Positions 7,755 to 18,000 of a stretch of 64,000 nt of DNA are shown here, piece after piece. Positions within the stretch are counted from its first letter, which is position 1; each line of letters begins with the position of its first letter. A model generated the notes under the pieces. That model had not been told where the DNA came from. It ran no database searches and saw nothing but the letters and a program-made list of their open reading frames with translations. This DNA is from Chryseobacterium lathyri (GTDB lineage: Bacteria > Bacteroidota > Bacteroidia > Flavobacteriales > Weeksellaceae), in assembly GCF_030812195.1 (NCBI RefSeq), contig NZ_JAUSSF010000001.1, positions 2,170,001-2,234,000 of the forward strand, in the 5' to 3' direction. A program made the translations under genes and the position numbers.

Positions 7755-10226
7755 ATGAAGACCCATATCTGCATTGCTGCCACGTTTTTTCTATGTTCAA
7801 CAACCTTATTTCAGGCACAGGAACAAGATTCTATCACCTCAACCACAGAAAAAAAGATAGATGAAGTTGTCATGGTAGGAACCAGAGCAGCTCCAAGATC
7901 CAGCGTCTCCACACCTCTTCCAATTGACAACATAGATGCTTCTGTTATTCAGTCTTCAGGACATAATTCCGTTGGCCAGGCGCTACAATATAGAATTCCT
8001 TCTTTTAATTCTACCAGTGCGGCAGTTCAGGATGCAACCTCACTATTGGATCCCTTTGAAATACGAAATTTAGGATCATCCCGGACCCTGATTCTAATTA
8101 ATGGAAAAAGAAAAAATCAATCTTCCCTGATTTTCACGCAGAATACAATTGGAAAAGGAGAAACAGGTGCCGATCTTTCTTCAATTCCACCTATTGCCAT
8201 CAAGAAAATAGAAATCCTGAGAGACGGGGCTTCCGCACAATATGGCTCTGATGCAATAGCCGGTGTAATCAATGTTATATTAAAGGATAAAATCAACTTT
8301 ACAGAAATCAATACCAACCTTGGATTATATTCCAAAGGTGATGGCTTTTCGCAAAATCTCAGCGTTATTACCGGTTCCACATTCAAAAATGGCGGCTTTA
8401 TAACCTTCTCCACCAATCTGCAAAACAACGATTATGCCTACAGAAGCGGAAAGGTAAATGCCTATTGGGAAGCACAGACCTTCGGAGCCGACCAAAGTGT
8501 GGTTGATGCCTATCTGACTGAATATCCGGATGCCCAAAATAAAAATGCCTCCCCTAAAAAAAGCAGTATCAGTTTTCTCATCAATACATCCATCCCCCTC
8601 TCTGAGAGCACCAATATTTACGCAAATGCTTCCTTTGCTACTAAAAAGGTGAATAGTTTTGCCAATCACAGAGCTCCCTACTGGGTCGATCCTGCCAATG
8701 TCTTAAATGCTCCGGCCGGTTTTACCCCTTCATTTATAGGAGACCTTACTGATTATGGAGGAACATTTGGCTATAAAACCAAAACAGCTAGCGAATGGAT
8801 AGTAGATCTCAGTGCCACTTTTGGCGGAAACAAAATCCTGTACACAGTAGGAAATACGTTTAATGCAGCGCTGGGAACTTCCAGTCCGATCAATTTCAAA
8901 CCGGGAGGTTTCAGGTTTAACAATATTGTGGGTAACTTGGATGTTTCTAGAAGATTCTCAGAGCATTTTGCTTTGGCATTCGGATCTGAAGCCAGGAGAG
9001 AAGAGTATGAGATCTATGCAGGAGATCCCGCTTCCTACTTCCAGACCGGTGCCATCTCTTTCCCGGGATCCCTACCGGAAAACTCAGGAACGTTTTCAAG
9101 ATATAATATAGGAGCCTATGTGGATGCAGCATTCGATATTTCTGATGCCACCTCTTTTAACGCTACAGCCCGTTTCGAAAACTATAGCGATTTTGGAAAT
9201 GCATTGATCTGGAAAATAAGTGCCAGACAGAATATTATAGGAAAAAAACTAGTACTAAGAGGATCTGTTTCTACAGGATTCAAAGCTCCTACCCTTCAGC
9301 AGGTTTATCTTTCTACTGTACAGAACGTTTTTTCAAATGGTAAAGTAGTCGCAGAAGGACTGTTTAATAACGTTGGTAAAGAAGCAAAAGCTATAGGTAT
9401 TCCTAAACTTGATGCTGAAAAATCTTTGAATTTTACTCTGGGCTTAGGTATTCAACCTAACAAAAATTTCTTAATAACGGTAGACGGATATCTTATCAAT
9501 GTGTATGACAGAATACTATTGAGCTCAAGAATGAATGATAAAGCTACAATTTTAGACCCTCTAGCCAAAATTGGAGTCAACAATATCACTTCTGCAAGTT
9601 TCTTCATCAATGGTGTAGATACAAGAACTATAGGGCTTGATATTGTTGCCAATTACAAAAATATCCACTGGTTATCCGGTAAATTCGGTCTTAACCTGGC
9701 TATGAATATGAACCATTCCCGCATTACAAAGAGTTCGGATAAACTGAACGGCCTTAATCTGGTAGCACCATTTAACAGAACTGAAGAAGCTTTAGCTACC
9801 ACTTCAAGACCTGCTTTAAAAACTGTCTTAGGGATAGATTACACTATCAAGAACTGGAATATTTCTCTTAACAATACCTTATTTGGCAAAGCTATATTTG
9901 CCAACAGCGGTATGCCGGGAGCCAATCTGGCGTGGAATGATCCTATAGCCGACCAACAATCTTATTTAAGATTTGATCCCAGAATTACCACAGATATTAT
10001 GTTCAGCTATATGATCAATGATAAAAATACCGTCAATTTCGGGGTACTGAACGTATTTAATATTTTACCCAAATGGAAATTATTAAGAATGCCGGCAGAC
10101 AAAACATATGACGAAATTTACAATACGGTAACCTTCAATGGAAGATATCCCCAATCCAGCTACGATGCCCAACATTTCAGCATATTCGGGACTCAATTTG
10201 TTTTAGGATATTCCCTTAAATTCTAA
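7755..10226 (+). CDS. TonB-dependent outer membrane receptor
   Basis: This is an outer-membrane active transporter of 823 residues. A signal peptide is visible (residues 1-21, ending FQAQ). The plug domain follows, with VVMVGTRAAPRSS, LILINGKRK and the typical EILRDGASAQYGSDAIAGVIN segment near residues 155-172. The rest is a long beta-barrel with many aromatic strands, ending in the outer-membrane-type terminus GYSLKF. There is no N-terminal carboxypeptidase-like domain and no SusD partner next to it, so a SusC-type polysaccharide role is unlikely. Iron-chelate or another small ligand is possible, but the substrate cannot be read from the sequence. It is transcribed alone, between two terminators. 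Confidence 0.93.
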   Translation: MKTHICIAATFFLCSTTLFQAQEQDSITSTTEKKIDEVVMVGTRAAPRSSVSTPLPIDNIDASVIQSSGHNSVGQALQYRIPSFNSTSAAVQDATSLLDPFEIRNLGSSRTLILINGKRKNQSSLIFTQNTIGKGETGADLSSIPPIAIKKIEILRDGASAQYGSDAIAGVINVILKDKINFTEINTNLGLYSKGDGFSQNLSVITGSTFKNGGFITFSTNLQNNDYAYRSGKVNAYWEAQTFGADQSVVDAYLTEYPDAQNKNASPKKSSISFLINTSIPLSESTNIYANASFATKKVNSFANHRAPYWVDPANVLNAPAGFTPSFIGDLTDYGGTFGYKTKTASEWIVDLSATFGGNKILYTVGNTFNAALGTSSPINFKPGGFRFNNIVGNLDVSRRFSEHFALAFGSEARREEYEIYAGDPASYFQTGAISFPGSLPENSGTFSRYNIGAYVDAAFDISDATSFNATARFENYSDFGNALIWKISARQNIIGKKLVLRGSVSTGFKAPTLQQVYLSTVQNVFSNGKVVAEGLFNNVGKEAKAIGIPKLDAEKSLNFTLGLGIQPNKNFLITVDGYLINVYDRILLSSRMNDKATILDPLAKIGVNNITSASFFINGVDTRTIGLDIVANYKNIHWLSGKFGLNLAMNMNHSRITKSSDKLNGLNLVAPFNRTEEALATTSRPALKTVLGIDYTIKNWNISLNNTLFGKAIFANSGMPGANLAWNDPIADQQSYLRFDPRITTDIMFSYMINDKNTVNFGVLNVFNILPKWKLLRMPADKTYDEIYNTVTFNGRYPQSSYDAQHFSIFGTQFVLGYSLKF

Positions 10227-10252
10227 TTACTGCAAACCACTTATCTTTAAAG

Positions 10253-10296
10253 AACAAAAGGCTTCTTCCATCATTGGAAGGAGTCTCTTTGTTGTT
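10253..10296 (+). terminator. Imperfect stem-loop after the TonB-dependent receptor
   Basis: CTTCTTCC pairs with GGAAGGAG (one G-T pair) around ATCATT, extended outward by AACAAA against TTTGTT. It lies 27 bp after the stop codon, so it is a likely terminator, although the T run is short. Confidence 0.6.
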
Positions 10297-10584
10297 AATC
10301 TTTTAAAAATAAATTTATATTAACCTGAATTCAGATTAAGAAACTAAGATTAAGAGGCTGGAAATTATTATTAAATTGGATAATTCTTACAGTTATCATA
10401 GAATTGGATTAACTAACCCTTAAACACTAATTAAATCCGGTTGTAACTGCTTTTCAGATTTCAATAACTTTTCTCTTGCTCAAGCTACTTTACTTTACCA
10501 AAACAGAAATATTTTATCCCGAATTCAGTCCAAGAAAATAACAAAAGCTCTTATAAACATAGCTTTCACCAATTTGCAATACAG
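10297..10584. other. Intergenic stretch with one arm of the palindromic element family
   Basis: No ORF, RNA gene or strong hairpin was recognised here. Around 10333-10363 the words GATTAAGAAACTAAGATTAAGAGG resemble a single arm of the degenerate palindromic spacers found elsewhere in the window; no matching second arm was seen. The rest is plain AT-rich sequence. Confidence 0.4.
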
Positions 10585-10613
10585 TTGGAAGTTATCTTTT
10601 TTTCATAACTTTA
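10585..10613 (+). promoter_or_regulatory. Candidate promoter for the GAF-domain gene
   Basis: TTG at 10585-10587 is followed after 18 bp by TAACTTTA, seven of eight bases of the -7 consensus TAnnTTTG. The predicted start of transcription falls near 10618, a few bases before the TTG start codon at 10630. Confidence 0.45.
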
Positions 10614-10629
10614 CTTTAAATTTCAGCCC

Positions 10630-12948
10630 TTGGCCAACCTTTACAAAAAAGACGCTCCCTTTCAGGTTCTTATATCATTCAAAAAATATTTGGATGTTCT
10701 GGAACATATCCGTTATAATGACCGTCTGGAATACCGTGTCAATTATGCTGAATCTTTAATCGAAAGGACAAGAAAATTTCCGGAGCTAAGAGACGGATTC
10801 CAGGATGAAAGCCTTCTCGAAAAACATGAAGACCTCATCAGACAGCTGCTTGCAGACCTATTTCCTACCGGTCTTACACGCAATGAAATCAAAGCAGCAA
10901 GTGTTCCGCTTTCCAAAACTACGTTCAACTATACCGAAAGATTTAAAGGTATACTTAAAGATGCCGGAAAGGACTTTGAAATAGAGCTGAGGAATATCGG
11001 TGACGATGAATTCTATGTATTCTGCTGCTGTCTCATCCTGCAGAGCTATTTCAAAAGAGACATCAAAAGCACCATGCCTCTTTATTATGATATCCCGAAC
11101 AGGCTGGGAATCATGAAACATTATAAGATCACAGTCAATTCAGATTTTACAGAGGTTTATCCTACTGAAGACGCAAAAATTCCAACGGATGATGTGCTGG
11201 ATATGCTGTTGGAAAACCTGGACGATTTTAAGCTTTGGAAAAAATATTTCCCTCCAAAATCATGGGTTTTAAAAGGCTTTACTATTGTTTCCCTAGTAGA
11301 CTGTACTTCTGAAGTGGCCCTGTCCGACCTTAAATCGAGCATGATAGAAATTGATCCGGAGGATTTGAGCCCGGATGAAAATCTTGTTGAAATTTTCAAA
11401 TCTTATTTCGATGTCCCGGAGCTTAATTTCGGGCTCATGCTTTTCGATAAGAAAGATCAGAAACTCGGCAGGCTTCCGATCTACGAAAATGTTTTCACAC
11501 ATCATGTCCTGGATTTCTGGATCAATGCATTTGACGAGGAAACCCGGAAAAGTACATTTACCAATTTAAATCATAATTCCAAACCGATTGTCATCTCGAA
11601 TGTCGACAAACTGGATGACAACATCAAGGAACTTCCTTCTTTCAGTATTTTAAGGAACAACAATATCAACAGCTTCATGGTGATTCCAATCATGAAAGAT
11701 AACGAGCTTTTGGCCATTATGGAATTTACATCTCCGCAAGCCAACAGTTTCAACGGTTTAAAGCTGAAAAAAATGGAATTTTTCACCGATATGATCCTGT
11801 TTTCCCTGAACAGATTCAGCTTTGAAAAAAACTACCAGATAGAAGCCATCATCCAGCGTGAATACACCTCCATCCACGACAGTGTGGTATGGAAATTCAG
11901 GAACGAAGCCGAAAAATATTTCAATGCTTCGCTGGGGAAAAAAATGTACACGCTGAAACAGATCTCCTTCAAAAACCTGACCCCACTGTTCGGGTTCTCG
12001 GATATCCGTTCCTCTTCAGAGAAGCGCTTTAATCTGATGCTTGAAGACCTCAACCAGCAGCTTGAAAGTCTTCATGATATTTTCACACTCATCAATTCTG
12101 ATTCAGAAAAATACCTTCTGGCTCTTGATGTTTTTGAAAATGAGCTAAACAACGAGATCAAAGCTGATACGGAACAGCGCCTTCAAAGATTTTTGAGAGA
12201 GGAAATCCATCCTTATCTTCAGGGGAAACTTGAGCTGAAAACGGACAGGGAAATAAAAAATAAAATCAAAGACTATTTTGTACAGGTTTTTACTCAGACC
12301 GATCTATTTTATGCCAACAGAAAAAATTTAGATGATTCTATAACGCTGGTCAACAGGAAGCTTGCCGATATGCTGGATGAAAGCCAGGTGAAAGCCCAGC
12401 AGATCTTTCCGCACTATTATGAGAGGTTTAAATCCGATGGTGTAGAACACAATCTGTATATCGGGCATAATATTGCTCCGGATCTCAGCTATACCTCCAA
12501 AGTGGTCCACAAATTAAGGTACTGGCAGCTGAAGACAATCTGCAATATGGAACGCGAATTCCAGACTTTTAAAAAAAGCCTGCCGATACAGCTTGATATT
12601 GCCTCATTGCTTTTTGTCTATAACGAAAAGATAGATATCCGCTTCAGGATGGATGAAAAGCGTTTTGATGTAGACGGCGCCTACAATTCGTATTATGAAA
12701 TTGTAAAAAAACGTCTGGATAAAGCCCATGTCAAAGACTCTTCAGAAAGAATTACCTGTCCGGGAAAAATTACCATCGTTTATTTCGGTATGGAAAACCA
12801 GAAAGAATACCTGGAATACATCAATAAGCTTCAGAAAAAAGAAATTCTGCAGAATGATATAGAGTTTTTAAAAGTAGAGGATTTGCAGGGAATTACGGGA
12901 TTGCTGGCATTGAGGGTTTCTTTGACCCAAGATCAATCAATAAAATAA
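10630..12948 (+). CDS. GAF-domain sensor-like protein, TTG start
   Basis: This is a 772-residue soluble protein. Residues of about 270-410 (from NFGLMLFDKK through SFMVIPIMKDNELLAIMEFTS to FFTDMILFSLNRF) have the alternating strand/helix pattern of a GAF domain. The flanks are long, charged and helical and carry no recognisable output domain, so ligand and target are unknown. The frame is closed by a stop at 10606-10608, and there is no ATG before well-conserved-looking sequence, so the TTG at 10630 is the likely start; a promoter-like pair just upstream agrees. The gene converges on the bestrophin gene and overlaps its 3' end by 16 bp. No terminator is visible between them. Confidence 0.75.
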   Translation: MANLYKKDAPFQVLISFKKYLDVLEHIRYNDRLEYRVNYAESLIERTRKFPELRDGFQDESLLEKHEDLIRQLLADLFPTGLTRNEIKAASVPLSKTTFNYTERFKGILKDAGKDFEIELRNIGDDEFYVFCCCLILQSYFKRDIKSTMPLYYDIPNRLGIMKHYKITVNSDFTEVYPTEDAKIPTDDVLDMLLENLDDFKLWKKYFPPKSWVLKGFTIVSLVDCTSEVALSDLKSSMIEIDPEDLSPDENLVEIFKSYFDVPELNFGLMLFDKKDQKLGRLPIYENVFTHHVLDFWINAFDEETRKSTFTNLNHNSKPIVISNVDKLDDNIKELPSFSILRNNNINSFMVIPIMKDNELLAIMEFTSPQANSFNGLKLKKMEFFTDMILFSLNRFSFEKNYQIEAIIQREYTSIHDSVVWKFRNEAEKYFNASLGKKMYTLKQISFKNLTPLFGFSDIRSSSEKRFNLMLEDLNQQLESLHDIFTLINSDSEKYLLALDVFENELNNEIKADTEQRLQRFLREEIHPYLQGKLELKTDREIKNKIKDYFVQVFTQTDLFYANRKNLDDSITLVNRKLADMLDESQVKAQQIFPHYYERFKSDGVEHNLYIGHNIAPDLSYTSKVVHKLRYWQLKTICNMEREFQTFKKSLPIQLDIASLLFVYNEKIDIRFRMDEKRFDVDGAYNSYYEIVKKRLDKAHVKDSSERITCPGKITIVYFGMENQKEYLEYINKLQKKEILQNDIEFLKVEDLQGITGLLALRVSLTQDQSIK

Positions 12949-13856
12949 GAATCCGGCTTTTTCAGTTCACCCTGTGGTATTCCTGCCTGCTCGAAAATAG
13001 AATACTCAATTGTTCTGCACATGCTGTTCAGGGCAAGATCGTTTTCCTCCTCTCCAAACGGCTCACCGATTTCCTGGATAATAGCATCCAGCGCAATGAA
13101 TGTATAGCTGATCAGCAAAACAATTAAAGGCATCATCCAGCCCAGACTGTCCACCAACCCGAAAGGCAACCAGAAACAATACAGATAAACCGTACGGTGA
13201 AGCAGCACACTGTAAGCAAAAGGTAAAGGCGTATTGTAAATTCTCTCACATCCTCCTGAAATATTGGAAAACTGGTTCAGCTGGTGATCCATAGAGGTCA
13301 TAACGATCGTATCAATATTTCCTTTCTGCCGCTGTTCATTCAGCCAGTCTGCAATAAAACCCAGGATAATGCCGGGGATAAATTTTTTATCTTTTAGCAG
13401 CCTTGTATGTTCCGGAGAAAGAAGTCTCGTTAAATGTTCTGTGCCCGATTTGTCTCTCAGCTGATCATTCAGGGACCAGCAGAATGCCGAAACCATTTTG
13501 ATGATCTTTTCTTTTTCCTCCTTAGCCTCGGGTGAAGGATCATTTACCAATGAAAGAATCTGTCTTGTAAAAGATCTTGTTTCAATCACCAATAGACCCC
13601 ACAGCTTGCGGCCTTCCCAGAAGCGGTCATAGCTTGCGGAATTGCAGAATCCCATGAAAATAGCCAATGCAAGACCGATCAGCGTAAAAATAGTAGGATT
13701 AAGATGTACTTTATAATCGAAAATTTTTCCTTTAAAAGAATAAATTAGCAGTGAAAATATTAAAATAACACCCAGCTGGACAACAATTTTCTTCAATACG
13801 GATCCTCTCCATATAAACAGCATTTTCAGCCAATTGGTACGTTGCCTTACAATCAT
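12933..13856 (-). CDS. Bestrophin-family membrane channel protein
   Basis: This 307-residue protein resembles the bacterial bestrophin (UPF0187/YneE) family of pentameric ion channels. It has N-terminal helices (VVQLGVILIFSLLIYSF and FTLIGLALAIFMGFCN), then the conserved SASYDRFWEGRKLWG motif, a cytoplasmic helical region, and late helices including the family segment PFAYSVLLHRTVYLYCFWLP. The known bacterial members conduct cations or anions depending on pore residues, so selectivity is not assigned. Its start lies 13 bp after the stop of the HD/PycTM gene, which indicates a two-gene operon. Confidence 0.88.
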   Translation of the reverse strand: MIVRQRTNWLKMLFIWRGSVLKKIVVQLGVILIFSLLIYSFKGKIFDYKVHLNPTIFTLIGLALAIFMGFCNSASYDRFWEGRKLWGLLVIETRSFTRQILSLVNDPSPEAKEEKEKIIKMVSAFCWSLNDQLRDKSGTEHLTRLLSPEHTRLLKDKKFIPGIILGFIADWLNEQRQKGNIDTIVMTSMDHQLNQFSNISGGCERIYNTPLPFAYSVLLHRTVYLYCFWLPFGLVDSLGWMMPLIVLLISYTFIALDAIIQEIGEPFGEEENDLALNSMCRTIEYSIFEQAGIPQGELKKPDSYFID

Positions 13857-13869
13857 TTTTATCTATTTA

Positions 13870-15042
13870 TTAAAGTGAAAGAAAAGCATACGCAAAAGAA
13901 AGTACGGAAATAATAATTCCTGCCATAAATATTTTATAGGTTACAGATAAAAGCTTGTATTTTCTGTCAAGAACTTTCCCCAGGAAATACAGGTCCTTCA
14001 CCATAGAATCATAGATATAATCTCTGTCCTTAATGAGATCCTTCATGGCATCATGATAGTCATTAAACAGCATTTGATGAAAGTTTCCAAAAAAGAGCAG
14101 GTTTACTTTTCTGTCCGCAATATCCTGAGCTGTAAAATTCGTTTTGGTCACATTCGGTTTTGTAGACAGGATCGCAAATATAATGGTCAGAACACTTGAA
14201 GTAAGCAGGATAAAACTCGGAATGATAAGGTGTGCATTCTTTGGAGTATCCAGTTTGGGAACCAATACGGAAAGACAGACTGAAATAATGATGGCATTAA
14301 CCGAAAGAAGAATATTCGCTTTACTGTCAGCAATATCACTCAGTCTTGTATGATTGTTCAGCGTTACTCTGAATAGCGTGTCTACACTGCGGTCAGATTT
14401 GGGCTCTTTGGGCTCTTTCTTATTATTATCTGTGTTTTCTTTTTTATCCTCTTCCTTTTCAAGCTTCTTTTCTATTTTCCTGATGTTTTTCTTTTTCAGA
14501 GGTTCCCAGTTTTCCTTTGCATATTCTGTGTAATAATGGTGCTTATCTTTAAGCATTTCAAGATTCCCGGCGTTCCATTCGTCATTGGAAAAACATCTTA
14601 CGTTAGTAAGTTCCCATTCTTTTCTGAGCGCATCGGAAATATCACTATAATCATAGCTGGCAAAATGACTGCAGTCTGCATCTTTTACAATCTTCTCCAG
14701 AAGGTTCTGCGGTTCATGCGTAATTTTAGTGGCCAGAATCAATTGAGAAACATCCTCAATAAAGCTTTCAGAATAATTTTCCTGCTTCAGGAAATCAGTG
14801 AGGATGGCTACTCCTTTTTCTTCATGATTCTGGGCACATTCTATATAGCCCGTATCATGAAACCACAGTGCCAAAAGTACCTTTTCCTGATCCTCTTTGG
14901 AAACAGGTGTATTTCGCATGATCTCTTCGGCCTTGTTTACCGTATAGGTCGTGTGAATAAAATTATGATAAAAGTATACAGAAGATAACTTATCTTTGAA
15001 TAAGATTTCTACATAATCTTTAGCTTTGTGTAAAATATTCAT
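13870..15042 (-). CDS. HD-domain phosphohydrolase fused to a PycTM-like (Pycsar effector, DUF5706) membrane domain
   Basis: This is a two-part protein of 390 residues. Residues 1-170 are an HD-superfamily domain: H26 and H30 in YHNFIHTTY, the HD doublet H62-D63 in WFHDTGY, and D121/D123 in KDADCSHF are candidate metal ligands. Residues 185-218 are a highly charged Lys/Glu linker. Residues 219-390 match the PycTM/DUF5706 pattern, with the RLSDIADSKANILLSVN signature and three membrane helices (about 243-261, 271-292 and 368-388). Related membrane domains act as effectors of pyrimidine cyclic nucleotide (Pycsar) immunity. No nucleotide cyclase gene is adjacent. The start codon is 26 bp from the divergent phosphoesterase gene, and the bestrophin gene follows downstream. 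The domain calls are from pattern memory. Confidence 0.8.
   Translation of the reverse strand: MNILHKAKDYVEILFKDKLSSVYFYHNFIHTTYTVNKAEEIMRNTPVSKEDQEKVLLALWFHDTGYIECAQNHEEKGVAILTDFLKQENYSESFIEDVSQLILATKITHEPQNLLEKIVKDADCSHFASYDYSDISDALRKEWELTNVRCFSNDEWNAGNLEMLKDKHHYYTEYAKENWEPLKKKNIRKIEKKLEKEEDKKENTDNNKKEPKEPKSDRSVDTLFRVTLNNHTRLSDIADSKANILLSVNAIIISVCLSVLVPKLDTPKNAHLIIPSFILLTSSVLTIIFAILSTKPNVTKTNFTAQDIADRKVNLLFFGNFHQMLFNDYHDAMKDLIKDRDYIYDSMVKDLYFLGKVLDRKYKLLSVTYKIFMAGIIISVLSFAYAFLSL
14996..15028 (+). promoter_or_regulatory. Promoter of the 1237-residue phosphoesterase gene, inside the divergent HD gene
   Basis: TTG at 14996-14998 is followed by a 22-bp spacer and TAGCTTTG at 15021-15028, a full match to the TAnnTTTG -7 box. 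A second match, TATCTTTG, lies at 14991-14998. Both are within the first codons of the oppositely oriented HD/PycTM gene, so the two genes must share or compete for this control region. Confidence 0.55.
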
Positions 15043-15068
15043 CCCTGAATTTTTGTTAATGTAAATTT

Positions 15069-18000
15069 ATGAATTTATCCTTTAAAACTCATTTAAAAAA
15101 AACTTCTATTGCCTTTAGAGCTGTATTGTCTGCAGGAGTTCTCTATTCGTGCGCTACATATAACGTAAAAAAGGGTAAAAACTTATTTGAAGTCAACAAT
15201 TCTGATGTAAAATCTGAGAATGATTTTAAAATTTTCCTGATCGGAGATGCAGGAAATGCAGATGAGCCCCAGGCGCAGCACACCTTAAATTTACTTAAAA
15301 GCAAACTGGACTCGGCAGACAGCAATTCTATGCTGATCTTCCTGGGGGATAATATCTATCCCAACGGATTGCCGAAAGAATCTGACAAAGATTATGCACT
15401 GGCAAAACAAAAACTGGAAAATCAGCTTGCCATTACCAAAAATTTCAAAGGAAAAACGCTTGTTATTCCCGGAAACCATGACTGGAAAAGTGGTATGGAT
15501 GGATTAAAAGCACAGGAAGATCTTGTGAAAGCCTATTTCAACGACAAAAAAGCTTTTCTCCCTAAAAATTCATGCGGTATTGATGATATTAATCTATCAA
15601 AAGATATAAAGCTCATTGTCATAGACACCAAGTGGGCACTGGTAAACTGGGATCAATATCCCGGGATCAATAAAAACTGTACGATCAAAACCCGCGAAGA
15701 TTTTTTTATAGAATTTAAAGATCTCGTTACCAAAAATCAGGATAAAAAGATCATTGTAGCCTTGCACCATCCTGTGATCAGCAGCGGAACACATGCAGGA
15801 TTCAATTCTGCAAAATCACATCTTTATCCACTGAAAAGTAAGGTTCCCGTACCGGTTGTTTCAAGTTTGATCAATATTCTGAGGAGTTCTTCCGGAGCAA
15901 GTCTGGAGGACATCAACAATCAACATTATGCAGATCTGGCCAACAGGCTAAAAAGCATTGTTCAGGATAAGGAAAATATTATTTTTGTATCGGGGCATGA
16001 TCATAATCTGCAATACCATGAAGAAAGGAATATCAGACAGATCATCAGCGGTGCAGGATCCAAAACAGATCCCTCTACTATTGCTGAAAAAACCGATTTC
16101 TCTTACGGAGGAAGTGGGTTTGCCGTTCTGAATATCAGAAAAGACCAGAGCACAGATGTCGAATATTTTTCAACAAAAGATAACAGCATTAAAAAGCTTG
16201 CCCATATTTCTGTAATCTCGAAACCGGATGTTTTTGTGAATAATTATCCAAAAGATTTTCCGTCTACAGCTACTTCAAGTATCTATCCCGTAAAGCTTAC
16301 CAGAAAAGGACCGGTTTACCGTTGGCTCTGGGGCGAGCATTACAGGAAATATTACGGAATTCCAATTGAAGCGCCTACAGCAGATCTCGCTTCACTGAAT
16401 GGCGGTTTTATTCCTTTCAGAGAAGGCGGAGGAAACCAGTCGAACAGTTTGAGGCTGAAAGCAGCAGACGGACAGGAATTTGTCATGCGAGGTGTGAAAA
16501 AGAGCGCAGTACGTTTTCTGAATAATATGGCCTTCAAAAAAAGCACTTTCGGGAATGAGCTGAATAACACATTTCCTGAAAAGTTCCTGCTAGATTTTTA
16601 CACCACCAGCCATCCGTTTACCCCTTTTTCGGTAGGAAATATGGCTGATAAACTGGGTATTTTTCATAGCAATCCGAAATTATACTACATTCCCAAGCAA
16701 TATACTTTAGGTGAGTATAATAAAAATTATGGCGATGAAATGTACATGATCGAGGAGCGATTTTCTGCTGATCCTAAAACGCTGGCTTCGCTGGAGAACG
16801 CTAAAGACATTGTTTCTACGGATGATGTTCTGAAAAATTTCACTAAAAATTATAAATATTCCGTAGACCGCGAATCATATATACGAGCAAGGATTTTTGA
16901 TATGCTGATCGGAGATTGGGACAGGCATTCAGATCAATGGAAATGGGCAGAATACCAGGATGGCGATAAAGTTGTTTACAAACCTATCCCGAAGGACAGA
17001 GACCAAGCCTTCAGCCGGTATGACGGCGCTGCTTTCAAGCTTATTATGAATGTTCCGGCTATCCGTCATATGAAGACTTTTAAAGAAGAGATCAAAAATG
17101 TAAAATGGATGAATATGGAGCCGTATCCGCTGGATCTTATTTTCTTGAAAGGGGCAACCCAGGAAGAATGGACCGCACAGGCAAAGTATATCCAGGAACA
17201 TCTTACGGATGCTGATATTGACGATGCATTCGTTAATCTTCCTAAAGAAGTAAAAGATGAGACCATTGCCGATATCCAACGTAAATTAAAAATCAGAAAA
17301 ACAAAACTTCAGGATTATGCTGCCCAATATTATGATGTGCTTCAGGAAAAAGTTTCTCTTGCCGGAACAGTGAATCCTGATAAATTCGTTATTACAAAAA
17401 CAGCCAATTCCATCAACGTAAAGCAGTATAAATTAGACAAAAACAAAGAAAATCCTGAATTGGTTTTTGAAAAAACATACGAAGATTCTAAAACAAAAGA
17501 ACTCTGGATCTATGGTCTTGAAGATGATGATATTTATGAAGTATCAGGGGATGGAAGGCCTAAGACGAACATCAGGCTGATTGGTGGTTACAACCATGAT
17601 ATCTATAATATTGCTGACGGAAAAGGTGTAAGGATTTATGATTTTAAAAGTCAGAAAAACACATACAACGGCTCCGCAACCAAAAATATATCTGATGATT
17701 ACGATATCAACACCTACAATTATAAGCATCCGAAATATAATTTCTTTGCCGGATACCCGAATGCAGATTACAACCCGGATGACGGCGTGATCTTAGGTGT
17801 TCTGGCTAATTATACGGTTAATAATTTCATCCGTGCTCCTTACACTCAAAAGCATAGCCTTAAAGTTAATTTTTATACAGCAACCGGAGGTTTTAACGCA
17901 GTTTATAAAGGAATTTTCAAAAAAGCAATATCCGGATGGGATTTCAATCTTGATGCAGCCTATACCACTCCCCGCTTTTCCGAAAATTTCTTCGGGCTTT

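Noticed and set aside
7755-10226. SusC-like glycan transporter
   Set aside because: No N-terminal carboxypeptidase-like domain and no SusD gene next to it.
13870-15042. A complete Pycsar defence system
   Set aside because: Only the effector-like domain is present; no uridylate or cytidylate cyclase gene is adjacent, so a defence role was not annotated.
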